Below, one piece after another: positions 1 through 11,912 of a stretch of DNA of 64,000 nt; position 1 is the stretch's first letter, and the number at the start of each line of letters is the position of its first letter. Below the pieces are notes generated by a model that worked only from the letters and a program-made list of their open reading frames with translations, was not told the DNA's origin and ran no database searches. Source of the DNA: Aurifilum marmelostoma (Eukaryota; Ascomycota; Sordariomycetes; Diaporthales; Cryphonectriaceae); NCBI GenBank assembly GCA_027559495.1, contig JAMXSV010000019.1:558001-622000 (forward strand). Direction: 5' to 3'. The position numbers and the translations under genes were made by a program.

Positions 1-407
1 GCTATAGTACTCTGTATTGTTGGTTACAGCGGTGCCAGCCCCCGGAACTGACATCACTACTGCGTTCTGGCGGCATTTTGGAGGCTTACTTCCCCTGAAT
101 ATCATTCCTCGTGAGATGCTGTTGAAAGATCAAGTTGTGTAGCAAGTGCGACGATCAATGCGGAATACCGTTGTCTAACTTCAATCATATTTCCAAATCT
201 TTCTTTGCAATTTTTTTCTTTATTTTTGGTATAAACTTTATATGCCTTCCTAGTTGACATGATCCGGTGGTTCCGGGTACCCCTGGAATCTAGATTCCAA
301 AACCCTCTACATTATGAAAAGCGTCGTAATATTCGTTTCGACAAGCATATCTCCCCTTCTCTTGTCTCATTCCCTCCATCTGTACCCTTCACCTGCTGTG
401 ACTTCCT
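1..407. other. Spacer at window start
   Basis: I see no coding exon here. The stretch holds a T-rich patch near 200-240 and is probably the 3' flank of the minus-strand SDR gene that ends at 408. Confidence 0.5.
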
Positions 408-1298
408 TTACCGGCAGGTGTAGCCACCGTCAATGACCAGGTCGGCACCGGTAGTGTACGTGCTGGCGTCGCTGACGAGGTAGACGTAGGCGCCCTTCAG
501 CTCCTTGGCGAGACCGTCGCGGCCCATGGGGATCATGCTGTGCCACAGGGCCTGGGTCTTGGCATCGATGAAGTCGCTCAGGCCGGTGTCGATGTAGCCA
601 GGCGAGATGGAGTTGACACGGGCAAAGTCGCGCCACTCGTTGGCCAGGGAGCGGGCCATGTGGATGCAGCCTGCCTTGGCGACGTTGTACGAGGTCTGCT
701 CCTGGGGGAAGTTGGCAATGTGGCCGGACATGGACGCGGTGATGACCAAGGAGCCGTGGCCCTGCTTCTTGAAAACGGCGCCGACGGCCTTGGCGCAGTA
801 GGCGGTGCCGTTGAGGTCGGTGTTGATGACGCGGTCCCACTCCTCGGCGGAGCCATCGATGACGCCCGCGTTGGCGGTAGCACCGGCGCTGTTGAGGACA
901 TATGTTGTTAGTACATTGTTATGCTTGCTTGTGAAGGGTGGGGAAAAAAGAGAGAGAAAAAAGAGACAAAGAACGTACTTGGCGATGAAGGCATCAATCT
1001 TGCCAAAGTCCTTGAGCACGTTCTGCACCAGCTCCTCGCACTGCGCGTACTCGCCCACGTTGCACTTGTAGGCCTTGACTTTGGAGCCATACGCCTCGGT
1101 CAGGTCCTTGACGTTCTGCTCGGCACCCTCCTTGCGGCTGGCGTAGGTGATGGCCACGTCGGCGCCCATCTCAGCGCAACCACGGGCGGCCTCGATACCC
1201 ATACCCTTAGGGCCGGAGGCGCCGGTGATCACCACGACCTTGCCCTTGAGGCTGAAGAGGTCCTTGAGGGAGGACGCGGAGGGAGCTGTCTGAGGCAT
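408..1298 (-). CDS. NADP-dependent mannitol dehydrogenase-like SDR
   Basis: Classical short-chain dehydrogenase/reductase, 266 aa, closest in my recognition to fungal NADP-mannitol 2-dehydrogenases (fructose/mannitol interconversion, cytosol); sorbose or xylulose reductases are close alternatives. Exons are 979..1298 and 408..888 on the minus strand. The 90 bp intron (889..978) has a GTACGT donor, a TACTAAC branch site and CAG acceptor, and splicing restores the family motif IANAGAT. The Rossmann motif TGASGPKGMG lies at about residues 25-34. The catalytic set is Ser159, Tyr174 and Lys178 (TSYNVAKAG). The C-terminus (TTGADLVIDGGY) is typical and length is normal. The start at 1298 is chosen because the family begins just before the LFSLKGK segment; the longer open frame upstream is 5' leader. 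A TATA element lies about 130 bp upstream. Confidence 0.92.
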   Translation of the reverse strand: MPQTAPSASSLKDLFSLKGKVVVITGASGPKGMGIEAARGCAEMGADVAITYASRKEGAEQNVKDLTEAYGSKVKAYKCNVGEYAQCEELVQNVLKDFGKIDAFIAKYVLCLFFLSLFSPPFTSKHNNVLTTYVLNSAGATANAGVIDGSAEEWDRVINTDLNGTAYCAKAVGAVFKKQGHGSLVITASMSGHIANFPQEQTSYNVAKAGCIHMARSLANEWRDFARVNSISPGYIDTGLSDFIDAKTQALWHSMIPMGRDGLAKELKGAYVYLVSDASTYTTGADLVIDGGYTCR

Positions 1299-1427
1299 CT
1301 TGGGAGAACTGGTGAATGTTCGGAGGAGGAATAAGTGGGATGGATGGTTGGTAGTGTAGGTGGTAGTAGATACGAAAGTAGGGAACGGAGAAGAGCGTAA
1401 GACACAGAAGAGCTGCAAGCCTTGGCC

Positions 1428-1440
1428 TCTATATATTCAT
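1428..1440 (-). promoter_or_regulatory. Candidate TATA element of the SDR gene
   Basis: TATATATA-like run (CTATATATATTCA on the plus strand), about 130 bp upstream of the SDR start at 1298. Spacing suits a fungal core promoter; inferred only from sequence and position. Confidence 0.45.
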
Positions 1441-4400
1441 ACCAGCTCCCCTCCCCCTCTCCTCTCTTCCCCTCGTTATCCACCCGCGGTGCTACTACTT
1501 TCCACATACTCCGACGCGGAACTGCGGGAATTGTTTGCAACCCATACAGTTTTCTGCCGTATAAGCCTAACAACAAGTGGTCCCCCCCTCGTCACCTTAC
1601 CCTGCTGCCACAACAAATTCGATTCCCCTCTTTTTTTTCTCCCATCCACAGTGAACCTTGGACGTGAGAGAGCCCACACTTGTGCCAAGAGAGTAAAGCT
1701 AGCTGGCTCCCGTACCTTGGTGCTTCCTAGGCCACAATGACATCATCGATGCATGGCTGTGGCCCATTGACTGACAACAGAATCTCCTCAGCTGGGAGAC
1801 TGAAAACCGTCGTGCCTATCCTCAAAAAGGCTCCGAGAAAGCATAATCAGAGGATTGTCCGGGAGAAGATAGGTATCACGGAATCGTCGACAATCTTGTG
1901 AGTGAGTGGCCTGTAGCGCGAACATTATTTGGGCGTGGTGATCGACTGGAAAGGCTGCGGAGGGGCAGGGCGGGGTAACGCAGTGTCTGACACGACAGAT
2001 CATTTCTTGTTCCTATAATGTGGCTGAATCCTCCCTACAGTATGGTGTATCCACACCCTACACATCGTGTGACTGCCAAGTCCAGCCGAGAAATGCGATG
2101 AGGGGTCAGGCCAGCTGCTGCTGTGCTCGTGTTGTCAGGGACAACAAACAAAAAGAAGACGAAAGAGACCGGTGGAAAGGCCCGCTGGCCGCCGGGTACC
2201 TTGCCAGCTTGCCCCGCATCTTTCGGCTCCGGCGCTGTCGATAGCTCCCAGCTTGCTGCTGATTGGGCTCGATTGGTCTATTGACCGTACGAAACAAACA
2301 ATATCTCTCTCAGAGTTGTAACCTCTCAGCTATATTCAATCCTCCATACTATTGAATAGAGATAAAAAGAACCTCCTTCTTCATCAATATTCCTTCATAT
2401 CTGACCCAATCCTCATGCTTCCATCCCACCGTTGCACGTGTCATACCCGTTCGGCAGCAGTGGAGTCGGAAGACATCGTCCGTTTATGGGGCTGATGACG
2501 TCGGACCGCATCTACCACCAAAGAAAGAAGCGCATAGTATCACGGCTACTCGGTCCTATTCTCAAAATCGCGGCACAGAATTTGAGCGCAAGAGATCGCG
2601 TTGTGTGCAAAACCGATCGGGGCTGTCTGGGCGGTGTGCAAGCCAGCATCGTCATCGTTGGGCCATTACTTAATTGCACGACGGCCCGCCCACCTCAATC
2701 GTGGTCTCGATTTCCAAAATACCGTAATGATTTCGACTTGCTTACTTTTCGTGAAGGCCGTGATCACGATATTTGTGGAAAAGAGGATCCGCCCTCCACA
2801 TTCCCTTTCTCAACGACACACACAGCGCTCAGGGTCGCTGGCATTACCCAGGCATGACATCAGTATGAGTTTCGACAGACTTTGCAGCTAATTTTCGAGA
2901 GAAGAAAAATATCAAGAAGAAAATTCGAAGTCTTTGCAGCGAAGAGCATGGGAGGTGACGGGATTGAGAGTTGCGTACAGACCATAAAAAATGGGAAGAA
3001 AGCCAGCCACGGCCAACCGGATTAATTCATCCCAAAATGGCAGAAGGCAGCTAGGTGCATACAGTAGCTGGCGCGCACGAGCTAGGAGGCCGCAGCTGTC
3101 GCACAACGAGTGTTGTTCTCTGCAGATCGAGAAGGATCCGGGAGCTTCCTCAACACCTCTTCTTCGTTGGTCTCCCGAAACGATGATGCAGGGAAAGGTG
3201 CAGGTGGCAAGTGAACAGTCAAGTGGATCTCATTCACTTGAGCTGCCGACATCAGCAGACTTGAAGCAAAAAGGTCGAAATGCGGTGATTGGGAAGGGAA
3301 GGGTATGATGCTTGAACAAACGGAGGTTACCATCGACGCCGCAATTCTGAGCCGACCTTCTATACGACGCCATGTCGCGGTGCGAATGCAGTTATCAATG
3401 TCAAAATACCCTCAACAATTCAGTACATGCGCTTTGGGATGCATAAGTGTACTCCTGACCATTGCCGACTCATGTTTTAATGCATCCTGACTTCTGGTTT
3501 ACAGTATCGGAACTGATAGCCTAACTTCGGTTATTGTCGCCACGTCCACAATTTCGCAGCCCACTCATTTGTCCAAGTTACGCCATCTTTATAAGATGGC
3601 TTTGGTGAGCCCTCAATCCATACCCGCTGAAACCAACGTCAACGGCCTCAGCATCAGCATCGGACTCGTGGTCCATGATTCCGGGAACAAGCATACCCGC
3701 ACAACCTCTCGCCGAGGTCTAAAATCCACGGACGTAGTTTCTCGCTTCAAAGCACTTTTTGTTCCAATCAAGAGTATTCCAGAATATGTTCAGCTGTTTA
3801 TTGGAACCCGAAAAGGTGTGTCTTGCCTAGTATAACCTAGGAGAGGCAATGAGTTCAGGTTCTAAGTCCTCTGTTCCCTGGGATGAGAGGAAAGAAACAA
3901 AGCACAAAGAATACAAAGAAATAGATCTCCGGCTCACAATATATTCTAAGTAAATATGTCTATCATTACATCCATCAAAGCAGTAAGATATTGATGATAA
4001 AAGTGTCCATGAGGCATGAGCTCTGTCAACTGGCTACAAAGACTTGCAATGCATGGCATGGAGTCGAGAAGATGAGTGTGCTGTATAGATGCAGCTTAGC
4101 GTGCAGCAATGATATTGTGTGCTCATGGGAAAGTGTGGTATGTATATATTTAGTACTAGCATCTTTCAATTGACTTTTACTATCATGCCTGATGTCCAAC
4201 CCCTCAGAGGTAAACAAGACTTTGGATTGCGGGGCTCTGCCCAACCAATAGTGATTGCGACTTGGCAAAAGGTCCAGCCAATTTCCGACTCTATAATGAG
4301 ACTGCAGTATTATAATGGTCTAACTAACATCCCCGTCGATTCTGACAGCGATTCCAACCAGCCAATCTTTCAAACACCATAATTTATCTCCCAATGGTAA

Positions 4401-5791
4401 ACCGCATGCGGCTTAAGCGCAACGCTGTTATGTTACTGGGGGTTGCAAAATGACGCCAGGAGGACTTCAGTGGTAGCGTCCTGGTGGGATAGCGTTGGCG
4501 CTGGGTTAGCGCGTGCCTTACCTCGGTCTAGATAGATGGCGACCTCGAGCAAATGGCAATGATAAGAGAAAGTAATCAAACAAGACAGCCAACAATCACG
4601 CAGAATGTGATAGTTCAAGCGCTCCTAGACCTGCACCAAAGTCTTTGTAGAACGTGCTTGATGATTGGTTCAAACTGTGAAATTGTCAAATGAGGAACCA
4701 ATTGACAGATCCCAAGATAGCGGTGGATAAGTAGCCTAAACAGATAAGCCTGCATGCGAAAGTGTGCTGTATCCCTAACCTAAGATGGGAATGTACGCAC
4801 GCGCACAAACGCACACCCATTACAAGGCCGAGGGGGGTTTCACATTGTCGTCATGAATCGGCACCAGCCGCAGCAGGCTCGCGCATCCGGTTTTAGGGAA
4901 CCTTGTGTCTGGTCTTGCCTGTGCGTGAGCTCAAGGATAAAGTTCACTCGGGTCTCGTCATCACCATCACCATCACCAGGAGCAGCAGCAGCACCTGTTT
5001 CACCCTATTGGGGGATCCAGCCGACCACATACAGGCACCGACGGAATTGACATGTCATCCAGGGTCGGCAGATTCCCGCCTCTTCCAAGATCTGACCTGA
5101 GCACGAACCCCTGACAAGACGGGAAGCTGCGCCTCAATTCATTAATTAATGAATGAAGGAGGAGGAGGAGGAAGAAGGACCACTGCTGTTTGCCGTCCGT
5201 GTCCCCGTCCCCCAAAAAGGCCAGCACAGAGCACAGCTGGACCTGTTCTTAACTTGGCTGGTCAGGCCCCATGCCACGCGTTCAGCCGTCCAGGTCCCTT
5301 TCACCCAGGTCTGCTAGTGCTTCTTGGGACTGTAAATTGCCCCTCATCCTCTTCTTAGAAAAAGGGAAGGAAAAAAAAAAAACATATCCACAGCATACAC
5401 GAGCCTAGGGTCCCGCCACCTCGGATCTTCCAGAGTGAGCTTTCCCCAAGTTTCATGACAAGAATCGGACCGCCGCCGCCGACCCAAACAAAACCTCTGG
5501 TCAGCACTCTCACGCCTCGCATCCTTTGGTGAGACGTTACCTCATCCCGACGTCTCGAACATTACCTTGCCTGGACAACCACACTTCTTCCTGATTCTCG
5601 TTATAGTTGGTGCTTCTTGCCGTCTCGACTCCTAAGAACCCACAGCCCCTACATGCTACGACATATCGTCACACAAACATCAAATATCCCCGTCTTGTCT
5701 ACCCACCCAGCCGCCTTCCTCTCTCCACATCTGTCGACCTCTCCTTGTCAGCCCCCTCGTCAACACCCACTGCTCTGGGCCCGGGTGAGCT
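1441..5791. other. Long intergenic region, no gene recognised
   Basis: About 4.3 kb with only short, unconvincing reading frames; none shows a known domain or sensible splice joins. It contains CT-rich tracts (1440-1480, 1620-1650), a short CAT/CAC repeat near 4958-4980, a GGA repeat near 5158-5172, and an exact 18 bp palindrome at 5137-5154. The last few hundred bases are C-rich and look like promoter and leader of the membrane protein gene at 5792. Confidence 0.5.
5137..5154. repeat. Perfect 18 bp palindrome
   Basis: The sequence ATTCATTAATTAATGAAT is its own reverse complement. It lies about 640 bp upstream of the start codon at 5792 and is A/T-only apart from one C/G pair. Function is unknown; a homeodomain-type or dimeric binding site is possible but not shown. 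Confidence 0.6.
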
Positions 5792-6325
5792 ATGAGCTTC
5801 CAGGGAGAGACAGTCTTTCCCATCATACCCCAGCCCATGGCGCTGGCGGCTGATGCCCTGTCGGGCTCCTCGAGGAGATCTCCCGTCCCCGCGAACCTGG
5901 TCGACAGCCACAACAACATCAACAGCCAGCAGCAGCAACAACAGCCGAGCAGATCATCAAAGCGGAGCGCCCTGTTTAACGAGGACGTCTTCTCCCGCCT
6001 CCTCAGCGGACCTCTCCTCATAGTACACTTCGCCCTGTACTGCGCTGTGCCCGTCTACTATCTAGTCCATTTTTCGCCCTTTAGCCACTTCGCGCCGGGC
6101 CTCTTCAACCAAGTCATCAGGTGGGCGCTGCTCGGCCTGACCCAGTACCTGACGGCAATCCTCATGGTCTCGTGGGATGGCCATTACAAAGTGCGCCGGG
6201 AGATATTGGCGTTCCTGGTTCTGGTCACGGGCATTTTTGTGGTAGGAGGTTTGAAGAGAGCGCTGGTCGAGGGCATCACCATGGCGCGTGGAGGAGGGGA
6301 CCTCAGAACAGGGGTGACAGGTTGA
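5792..6325 (+). CDS. Conserved three-helix membrane protein, unknown function
   Basis: Single-exon gene, 177 aa. I do not recognise a named family. The N-terminal 60 residues are polar and low in complexity, with a run of six glutamines at 46-51 and a basic RSSKR stretch. Three hydrophobic segments follow: about 71-92, 108-127 and 137-155, separated by short loops. This suggests a small integral membrane protein with a cytosolic or lumenal N-terminal tail. The ATG at 5792 is preceded by a C-rich fungal-type leader, and hydrophobicity and codon use through the body argue for a real gene. Not visibly linked to its neighbours. Confidence 0.7.
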   Translation: MSFQGETVFPIIPQPMALAADALSGSSRRSPVPANLVDSHNNINSQQQQQQPSRSSKRSALFNEDVFSRLLSGPLLIVHFALYCAVPVYYLVHFSPFSHFAPGLFNQVIRWALLGLTQYLTAILMVSWDGHYKVRREILAFLVLVTGIFVVGGLKRALVEGITMARGGGDLRTGVTG

Positions 6326-6720
6326 CGGGGGAGGGGGCTAAAACGAAACGGATGGCATGTGATAGATGGGATGCTGAGAATCGCCTATCTTTGGATTTGA
6401 CGAGGTACTGCCCTCGCTGGGTCTGGGTGCCCCTTTTTTTCCCGCAAAGTGGGACACACGCACACAAAAAGAGCCAGTGCTGCGGATATGTTGCATGGGT
6501 CTGGAACGCGGATAGAGGACCTGTTTTGGTGGACTAGCGGTTCTGGTGGAGGCATTAGAGAAGGCCGAACAAACAACAACCAGGGGGAGGAGGGGCGACC
6601 CTAAAATACATTAGAGACGATTCAACGGTTAGGTGATTACTTGTATAAATCTTATCATTATCATTCCCGGCTCATTCATTCTCGTCGTCCGTCTTCTTGA
6701 TCTTTTCTTCCTCTTCTCTT
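6326..6720. other. Short spacer between convergent genes
   Basis: 3' flanks of the plus-strand membrane protein gene and the minus-strand gentisate dioxygenase gene. No coding exon seen. Confidence 0.5.
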
Positions 6721-7918
6721 TCAATTTGACACAAGGCTTTCAACATCTGTCTCCGATGTTCGGTAGAATCCCAGAGAGGTCAGCATAGGCTTGTCGTCGA
6801 ACCGGTACAAGTACACCGGGTCATCACCCTCTTTGCCACCAGCAAAGTGTTGGAAGGGATACCACGAGGGGATGCAGAACGTGTCGCCTTTTTCCCATCG
6901 ATACTCGTCCTCCCCGATGGTGCTGTATCCTGATCCCTCTATCACGTGGTAGACTGACGATGCCGTCTCCTGCACGCGAGGCGATGCCTTTCCGGCGTTG
7001 ATCCGGGCTGCTGACCCTCCAAGGATTCTGCTCACTGTGTTTAACATATAAAGTAAGCGTCAGCCCTGGACTTGACCACCTCGTGCACAGACGATTCGCT
7101 CAGGGGATTATATGAGAAGAGACTTTGGGTTCCGCCTACCTTGCCGCCCGTCATCGTGCAGGTATCGCAGCTCAGCCGAGTCCCCCTCGGCCTCGTCCAG
7201 CGCCGCCTTCATCCGGGTCCAGGGAAACACCAGTGGCGAGGCTGACGTGTCGACGTCCTCGGCAGGATAGCGGGGCGACGAGAACTGCTCGACAAAGTGC
7301 ACGGGGAAGTGCTGAAAATTAGGCAGGTCCAGCCCGTCCAGCCAGATCATGGGGCCCGAACCGTCCTTGCCGTGATCATGCCAGTTCATCGTCGGTGTCA
7401 GGATCACGTCGCCTCTCTGCATGCGGATGCGCCGGCCGTGCACTGCCGTGAAGCCGCCCTGGCCCTCGATGATGAACCTCATGGCGAAGGCTACGTGTCT
7501 GTGGGCCTTGGCTGTCTCGTTGGGCATCACGAGCTGTAGGCCTGCGTATAAGGTATCTGTTGTAAATGGGGCATCTTGAATGAGTCCCAGGGTTTTGAAT
7601 GTCAGCAAATTGTCTCCATCTTCGCTGGTCGTTTTCGTCGTCTCTTGTTCTGTGGGCCATACCTCTTGCTGGATTAATCAGCATCAGCACCCTCCTCTCA
7701 GCCTGGTGCTCCGGGACAAGCTTACCAGCCTCGAGAAGGCTGGGGCGGATGTCGGCATATCTCCAAAGGTGGGGTGTGCACTTGGGATTGGGCAGAGGCG
7801 GGTTCAGCCTTGCCATCTGTAGCCAGAGGGGCTTGGTGTGGGCTTTCTCTGCCCGCTGCAGCATGACCTCGGTCGCATCTTCGACCTTGGTCTCCTCCGT
7901 CTGTGTGGTTGTCGCCAT
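6721..7918 (-). CDS. Gentisate 1,2-dioxygenase
   Basis: Ring-cleavage enzyme (EC 1.13.11.4) opening gentisate to maleylpyruvate with Fe(II) and O2. Exons on minus: 7663..7918, 7140..7574, 6721..7034; 334 aa, normal for the family. Introns are 88 and 105 bp with GTATGG and GTAGGC donors, and both joins keep the family sequence continuous (NPARDAPFTTDTLYAG; HDDGRQVSRILGG). It is a double-cupin protein: the N-terminal cupin carries the metal-binding His pair at about 110 and 112 (AHRH) and later NWHDH; the C-terminal cupin includes YHVIEG and GDTFCIPSW. The start at 7918 is the first ATG ahead of the conserved domain. It faces the Zn2Cys6 regulator across a 653 bp promoter, next to a hydroxylase and a hydrolase of the same pathway. 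Confidence 0.95.
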
Positions 7919-8571
7919 ATCGTTGGTTGAAGGCGTCACTCTGGTTTCTCTGGTCAGATGGTCACAAAACAAGAATGAAATGTGGTGAGGAGACGGTGCC
8001 AGGATCACGCGCGGCGCCGTGATGAGTCTATACCTAATATGTAGGTCGAGACTCGTTCATACAATTATCAGGTGTCATTGCAAATTACTTATGTGTCGTT
8101 GCCCAGTCCCTCTTCTCCCTCTTCCTCTTCCCTATCCCCCAAGAGGTGGTTCAGGCACAAAGCTACTACTACTAACCTACATAATATGTAGCAACCCTCG
8201 TCGGAATTAGGGTACTAATCCCGGCGGCCCGGCCCTGCAGCGACCCGACCGCAGACAGACCACACGACGTGTGCGGGGAGATAGTCCCTCCAGATCATCG
8301 ACACGACTTGAAGGGCTGCTCTGAGCATTTTCACCCCCACCCGACTCTTCTAATTACCTGCCTAACTCAATCTTGCAAAGCAACTCTACAGGCAAGACCC
8401 TTCCTTATCGACTTCCTAGATCCGCGAAGATCAGCCTAGCTAACCAGGACAGAACCCAGTTGCACCCCCCCTTTGTCTTTGCCTATCTTTTTCTGCAGCC
8501 TTTTGTTTTGTCCCTTACGGAACAAGATACAGGAGAGGGAGGACAGAGAGAGAGAGAGGATTGTCCCCTCA
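7919..8571. promoter_or_regulatory. Divergent promoter, gentisate dioxygenase / Zn2Cys6 regulator
   Basis: Shared intergenic region between the minus-strand dioxygenase and plus-strand regulator. It contains a CGG/CCG-rich block at about 8220-8250 and an inverted repeat at 8261-8273 (CACACG-A-CGTGTG). A GA repeat sits at 8546-8558, just before the regulator's ATG. Zn2Cys6 proteins typically bind paired CGG triplets, so the CGG block is a candidate site; this is inference. Confidence 0.45.
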
Positions 8572-11500
8572 ATGGCTGATTCTATTCGGGTGTCGCTCCC
8601 TACGAGCGGCGAGGACGAGGCGGATACGGCCGGCGGCCCGCTGGAGCTCGACGATACCGCTCCCACGCCGGCCGGTGCCTCTGCTGCTTCGGGTGCTGCT
8701 GGGGACGCTCCGCGTAGGCCGCAGAAGCGTCGCAGGATTCCTGTCGCCTGTGGTGCATGCAGGAGCAAGAAGTCACGCGTAAGGCTTGGCCCACCGGGCA
8801 GAATCTTGAATCATTGTCCACCGTTCTTTTATTCTTCCTCCTCTGTTGTCTCGCTCGAGCCCTGAAAGAAGAAGGAGGAGAGAGAAAAACAGAAGAGGAA
8901 AAACGAGAGGGCGATCCATCTTCTATCTTTTCTTCTTCGGTCATCTTTCTATCCTGTTACTGTGATCGATACAGTTTTACGGAGATCCGGGGAGCTGACG
9001 GACTGTTGTGAATATAGTGTGATGGCTACCGGCCGAAATGCTCTAGTTGCCAGGCCCAGAATATTGAATGCGTCTACCTATCCCCTCCCATCTCGACGAC
9101 AACTCCAGTTCCAAGGGCGTGAGTGACCAGTAATACCTGAGGTGATGGTGGTGGTTGTGCGTTGCACCGCGTCTGACAGTTTGGACTAATTGTTTTTCCT
9201 CTCTTTTTACCGTCCACCAGGTTCCTCCAACTCGTAGAGACCCGCCTGTCTCAGCTCGAGAGCGACGTCCGCATGTTGAAGGACGCGCAGAGCCTGACTG
9301 GGAGCGTGACCAGTGACTCCATCATGAATGACCGCAGGGCCAGCCTGTCGACGTACCAGTCGGCTCTTACCGTGCCTGAAGTGGATCCCGAGGATTATGG
9401 AGACTCTCCGGATGCTACGGACGGGATGGGGTCCATGGAGTTTGCGAAAGAGGAAGACTCTGGTTACTACGGTATGTACATGTAATCCAGAGATGGTCGA
9501 TCTTAGGGCCAAAGAGGAGAGTGGGGGTTGGAGAAAAAGGATGTTCAGCTCGGGCAAGAAGACTGTCGGATGCATGACTGATCACATTTTCCTCCTCTCT
9601 ACAGGCCCCTCGTCTAACATCGCATTCACTCGTAATATCCGCCGAGCCATGTATGCCCTCTTATCACGGCCAACGCCTCGTCCCCACGGTCCCGATGCGA
9701 GGCTACAACGGCAGGTCCCCCACAGACCCTCTCTCGACGTATCTCGACCCTCCACGCCACACGTGAGGACGGCCCGGCTACCTAACGGCGAGGCGAGCGG
9801 CAGTGTGGATGGGGCCATCGACTACCTTAGCCTGCCACCCGACGACGAGATGGATGCTCTCGTCAATCGATTTTTCGTGGACACGGGCGCTCTGTTCCCT
9901 TTTGTGCACGGTCCGAGTTTCATGGAGGAGTATGAGCGTGTGAAGAGAAACAATTTCAGGAAGTTCCGGCGGTCGTGGCTGGGTCTGCTGAATGCGATCC
10001 TCACCATGGCCACGGTCACCTCTGCCAGCATGAATGTGGCGGCGCCTGATAGGGCGGCTCGGGCTGAAGTCTTCTACATGCGTGCTAAGGCACTCTGTCT
10101 GGACCGGATGTTGCACAGCGCGAGTCTGGAGACTGGTGAGTCACTTCTTTGGCAGGGTCAACACCTGCATGCATTGTTCAATCGTCCTTGTCTGATTGTT
10201 TGTGTCCGGCAAATAGTCCAAGCGATGCTGCTGTTGAGTCAATACCTGCAAGGCACACATCGATCGACAACCACTTGGAATGTACATGGTCTCGCTGTTA
10301 AGGCGGCGTTTCAGTTGGGATTACACTCGACTTCGTTCTCCAAGAATAGTCCCCCGTTAGACAGGGAGATGCGCCTCAGGACCTGGTATGGCTGCATTCT
10401 TCTCGACAGGTAATGCCATCCCGACCTGGGTCTTACCATTGGATATAATCCGAACTCACACAGTAATTACCAGAACTCTCAGCATGACATTTGGCCGACC
10501 TCCAGCCATTCCCGAGTCTTACGTTAGAACCCCGCTGCCAAAGGCATGCGACAAGACTCTCGCCCCGATGAAGGTTAACGATGTCATGCTCAGTACTGAT
10601 TTCTTCGTGTATACTATGTTAGTTCTTCTACCTTATCGAAGCACGACGAAAACAAATGTCGGCAGCTAACACGGTTAGTAGAACTCTATATAAGATAATG
10701 TGGACAATAATCGACGTACTTTACAAATGCAACATCGGCGATCCGGATGGGGGCGTCCTACCAGTCGCTTCGAGCATCCTTCAGATAGAACACCAGCTGC
10801 TCGAGTGGCAGGCCGCCTTGGGGCCACTATCAAGCCTGGTCACCACGGCAGAGCTGAAGAACAACGACAGCTTCAGCGCAGAGAAGAGGTTTCGAGTCAT
10901 CTTGACCCTGCGATACCACAATGTTCGCATCCTGGCCCACCGCCGGATGCTGGATCTATACCTCTCCAGTATCGAACGCGGCCAAAGTTATGATGCAGAG
11001 GATTCGATGCTACGGCAGGTCGGACAGCGCAGCAAGGGCATCTGCTTCCAGTCGGCGTCTGAGCTTATTGAGATCGTCCATGTGCTCACGCACTCCCCAG
11101 AGCCAAAGAGGGGCTTGCTTGGGGCGTGGTGGTTCACACTATACTACAGTGAGTGTTCAGACCGAAATGGCGAGATATCATGATGAGCCTGGAGACTAAC
11201 GCCTCGACAGCATTCAACGCATCCCTGACGATAGTCGCATTGATGATCTGTAACCACGTCAGCGGCCCAGAAGTGCCCACTTCATACGAAACCACAGGCA
11301 TCTCGGACCAGGCTCTGAGCGAAATCCTAGAAGCCGCACTCGCAGCCTTGCCATTGATAGACAATGGGAATAAAATGGTGGAGAAGTGTGCAAAGTTTGC
11401 GACAACTCTCAACCAGTGTTTGCATCTCTTGGGTAAGCGTTCTCAATTTATTTTATGTCATGTTCCCCAAGATGTAAGTGTAATGACTACTGACACGCGT

Positions 11501-11735
11501 GTGGCCCGAAGGCGAACAAGCAGACGGCTCGTTCAGAACTAACGGTGAGGGGGCCACGCCTATGGTGGACACTCCCAGGGCCGCCACACAATACGGCGTG
11601 CCTCACTCGTATGCTCCTATACCCATTGACGTCAGCCATTTTGACCTTGGTGCTTTGGGGTGGGAGAATGAATTCCTGGCATCCCTCTGGAACGGTATGG
11701 CTGAGGGCAATCAAGAGACCGACCTTTTCTGCTAG
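8572..11735 (+). CDS. Zn2Cys6 fungal transcription factor of the gentisate cluster
   Basis: Nine exons: 8572..8778, 9018..9118, 9221..9471, 9605..10135, 10217..10409, 10474..10617, 10682..11148, 11211..11432, 11512..11735; 779 aa. The zinc cluster is split by intron 1; the six cysteines fall at about 60, 63, 70, 77, 80 and 87 (CX2CX6CX6CX2CX6C), preceded by a basic KRRR stretch and followed by a short coiled linker (LVETRLSQLESD). The middle is a fungal-specific transcription factor domain: the fourth intron, in frame at 81 bp, restores LETVQAMLLLSQY, and the next join gives DRTLSMTFGRP. Intron 1 (239 bp) is unusually long. Exon 7 has tandem acceptors three bases apart. Position opposite gentisate dioxygenase suggests it is the pathway activator, probably responding to an aromatic acid or pathway intermediate. 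Confidence 0.9.
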
Positions 11736-11912
11736 GTGGTGAGGTTCAACACATAGTCAAACTGTGTACACCTCACAAAGAACATTCACTGCACACATGA
11801 GCCGCAATTTTGATAGCAGATATAAGAATATAATTTCCAAACCCATGATGTTACCTTGGCTTGCCTTTCTTGCCTCTACAGCTTTGTTGTTCAAGTACTT
11901 ATGCTGTGAAAT

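Noticed and set aside
2432..2857. 141-codon plus-strand frame in the first long spacer
   Set aside because: Random-looking composition and a second overlapping frame of similar quality; no domain.
4650..4690. GGTTCAAACTG resembling a tRNA B box
   Set aside because: No A box or cloverleaf could be formed around it.
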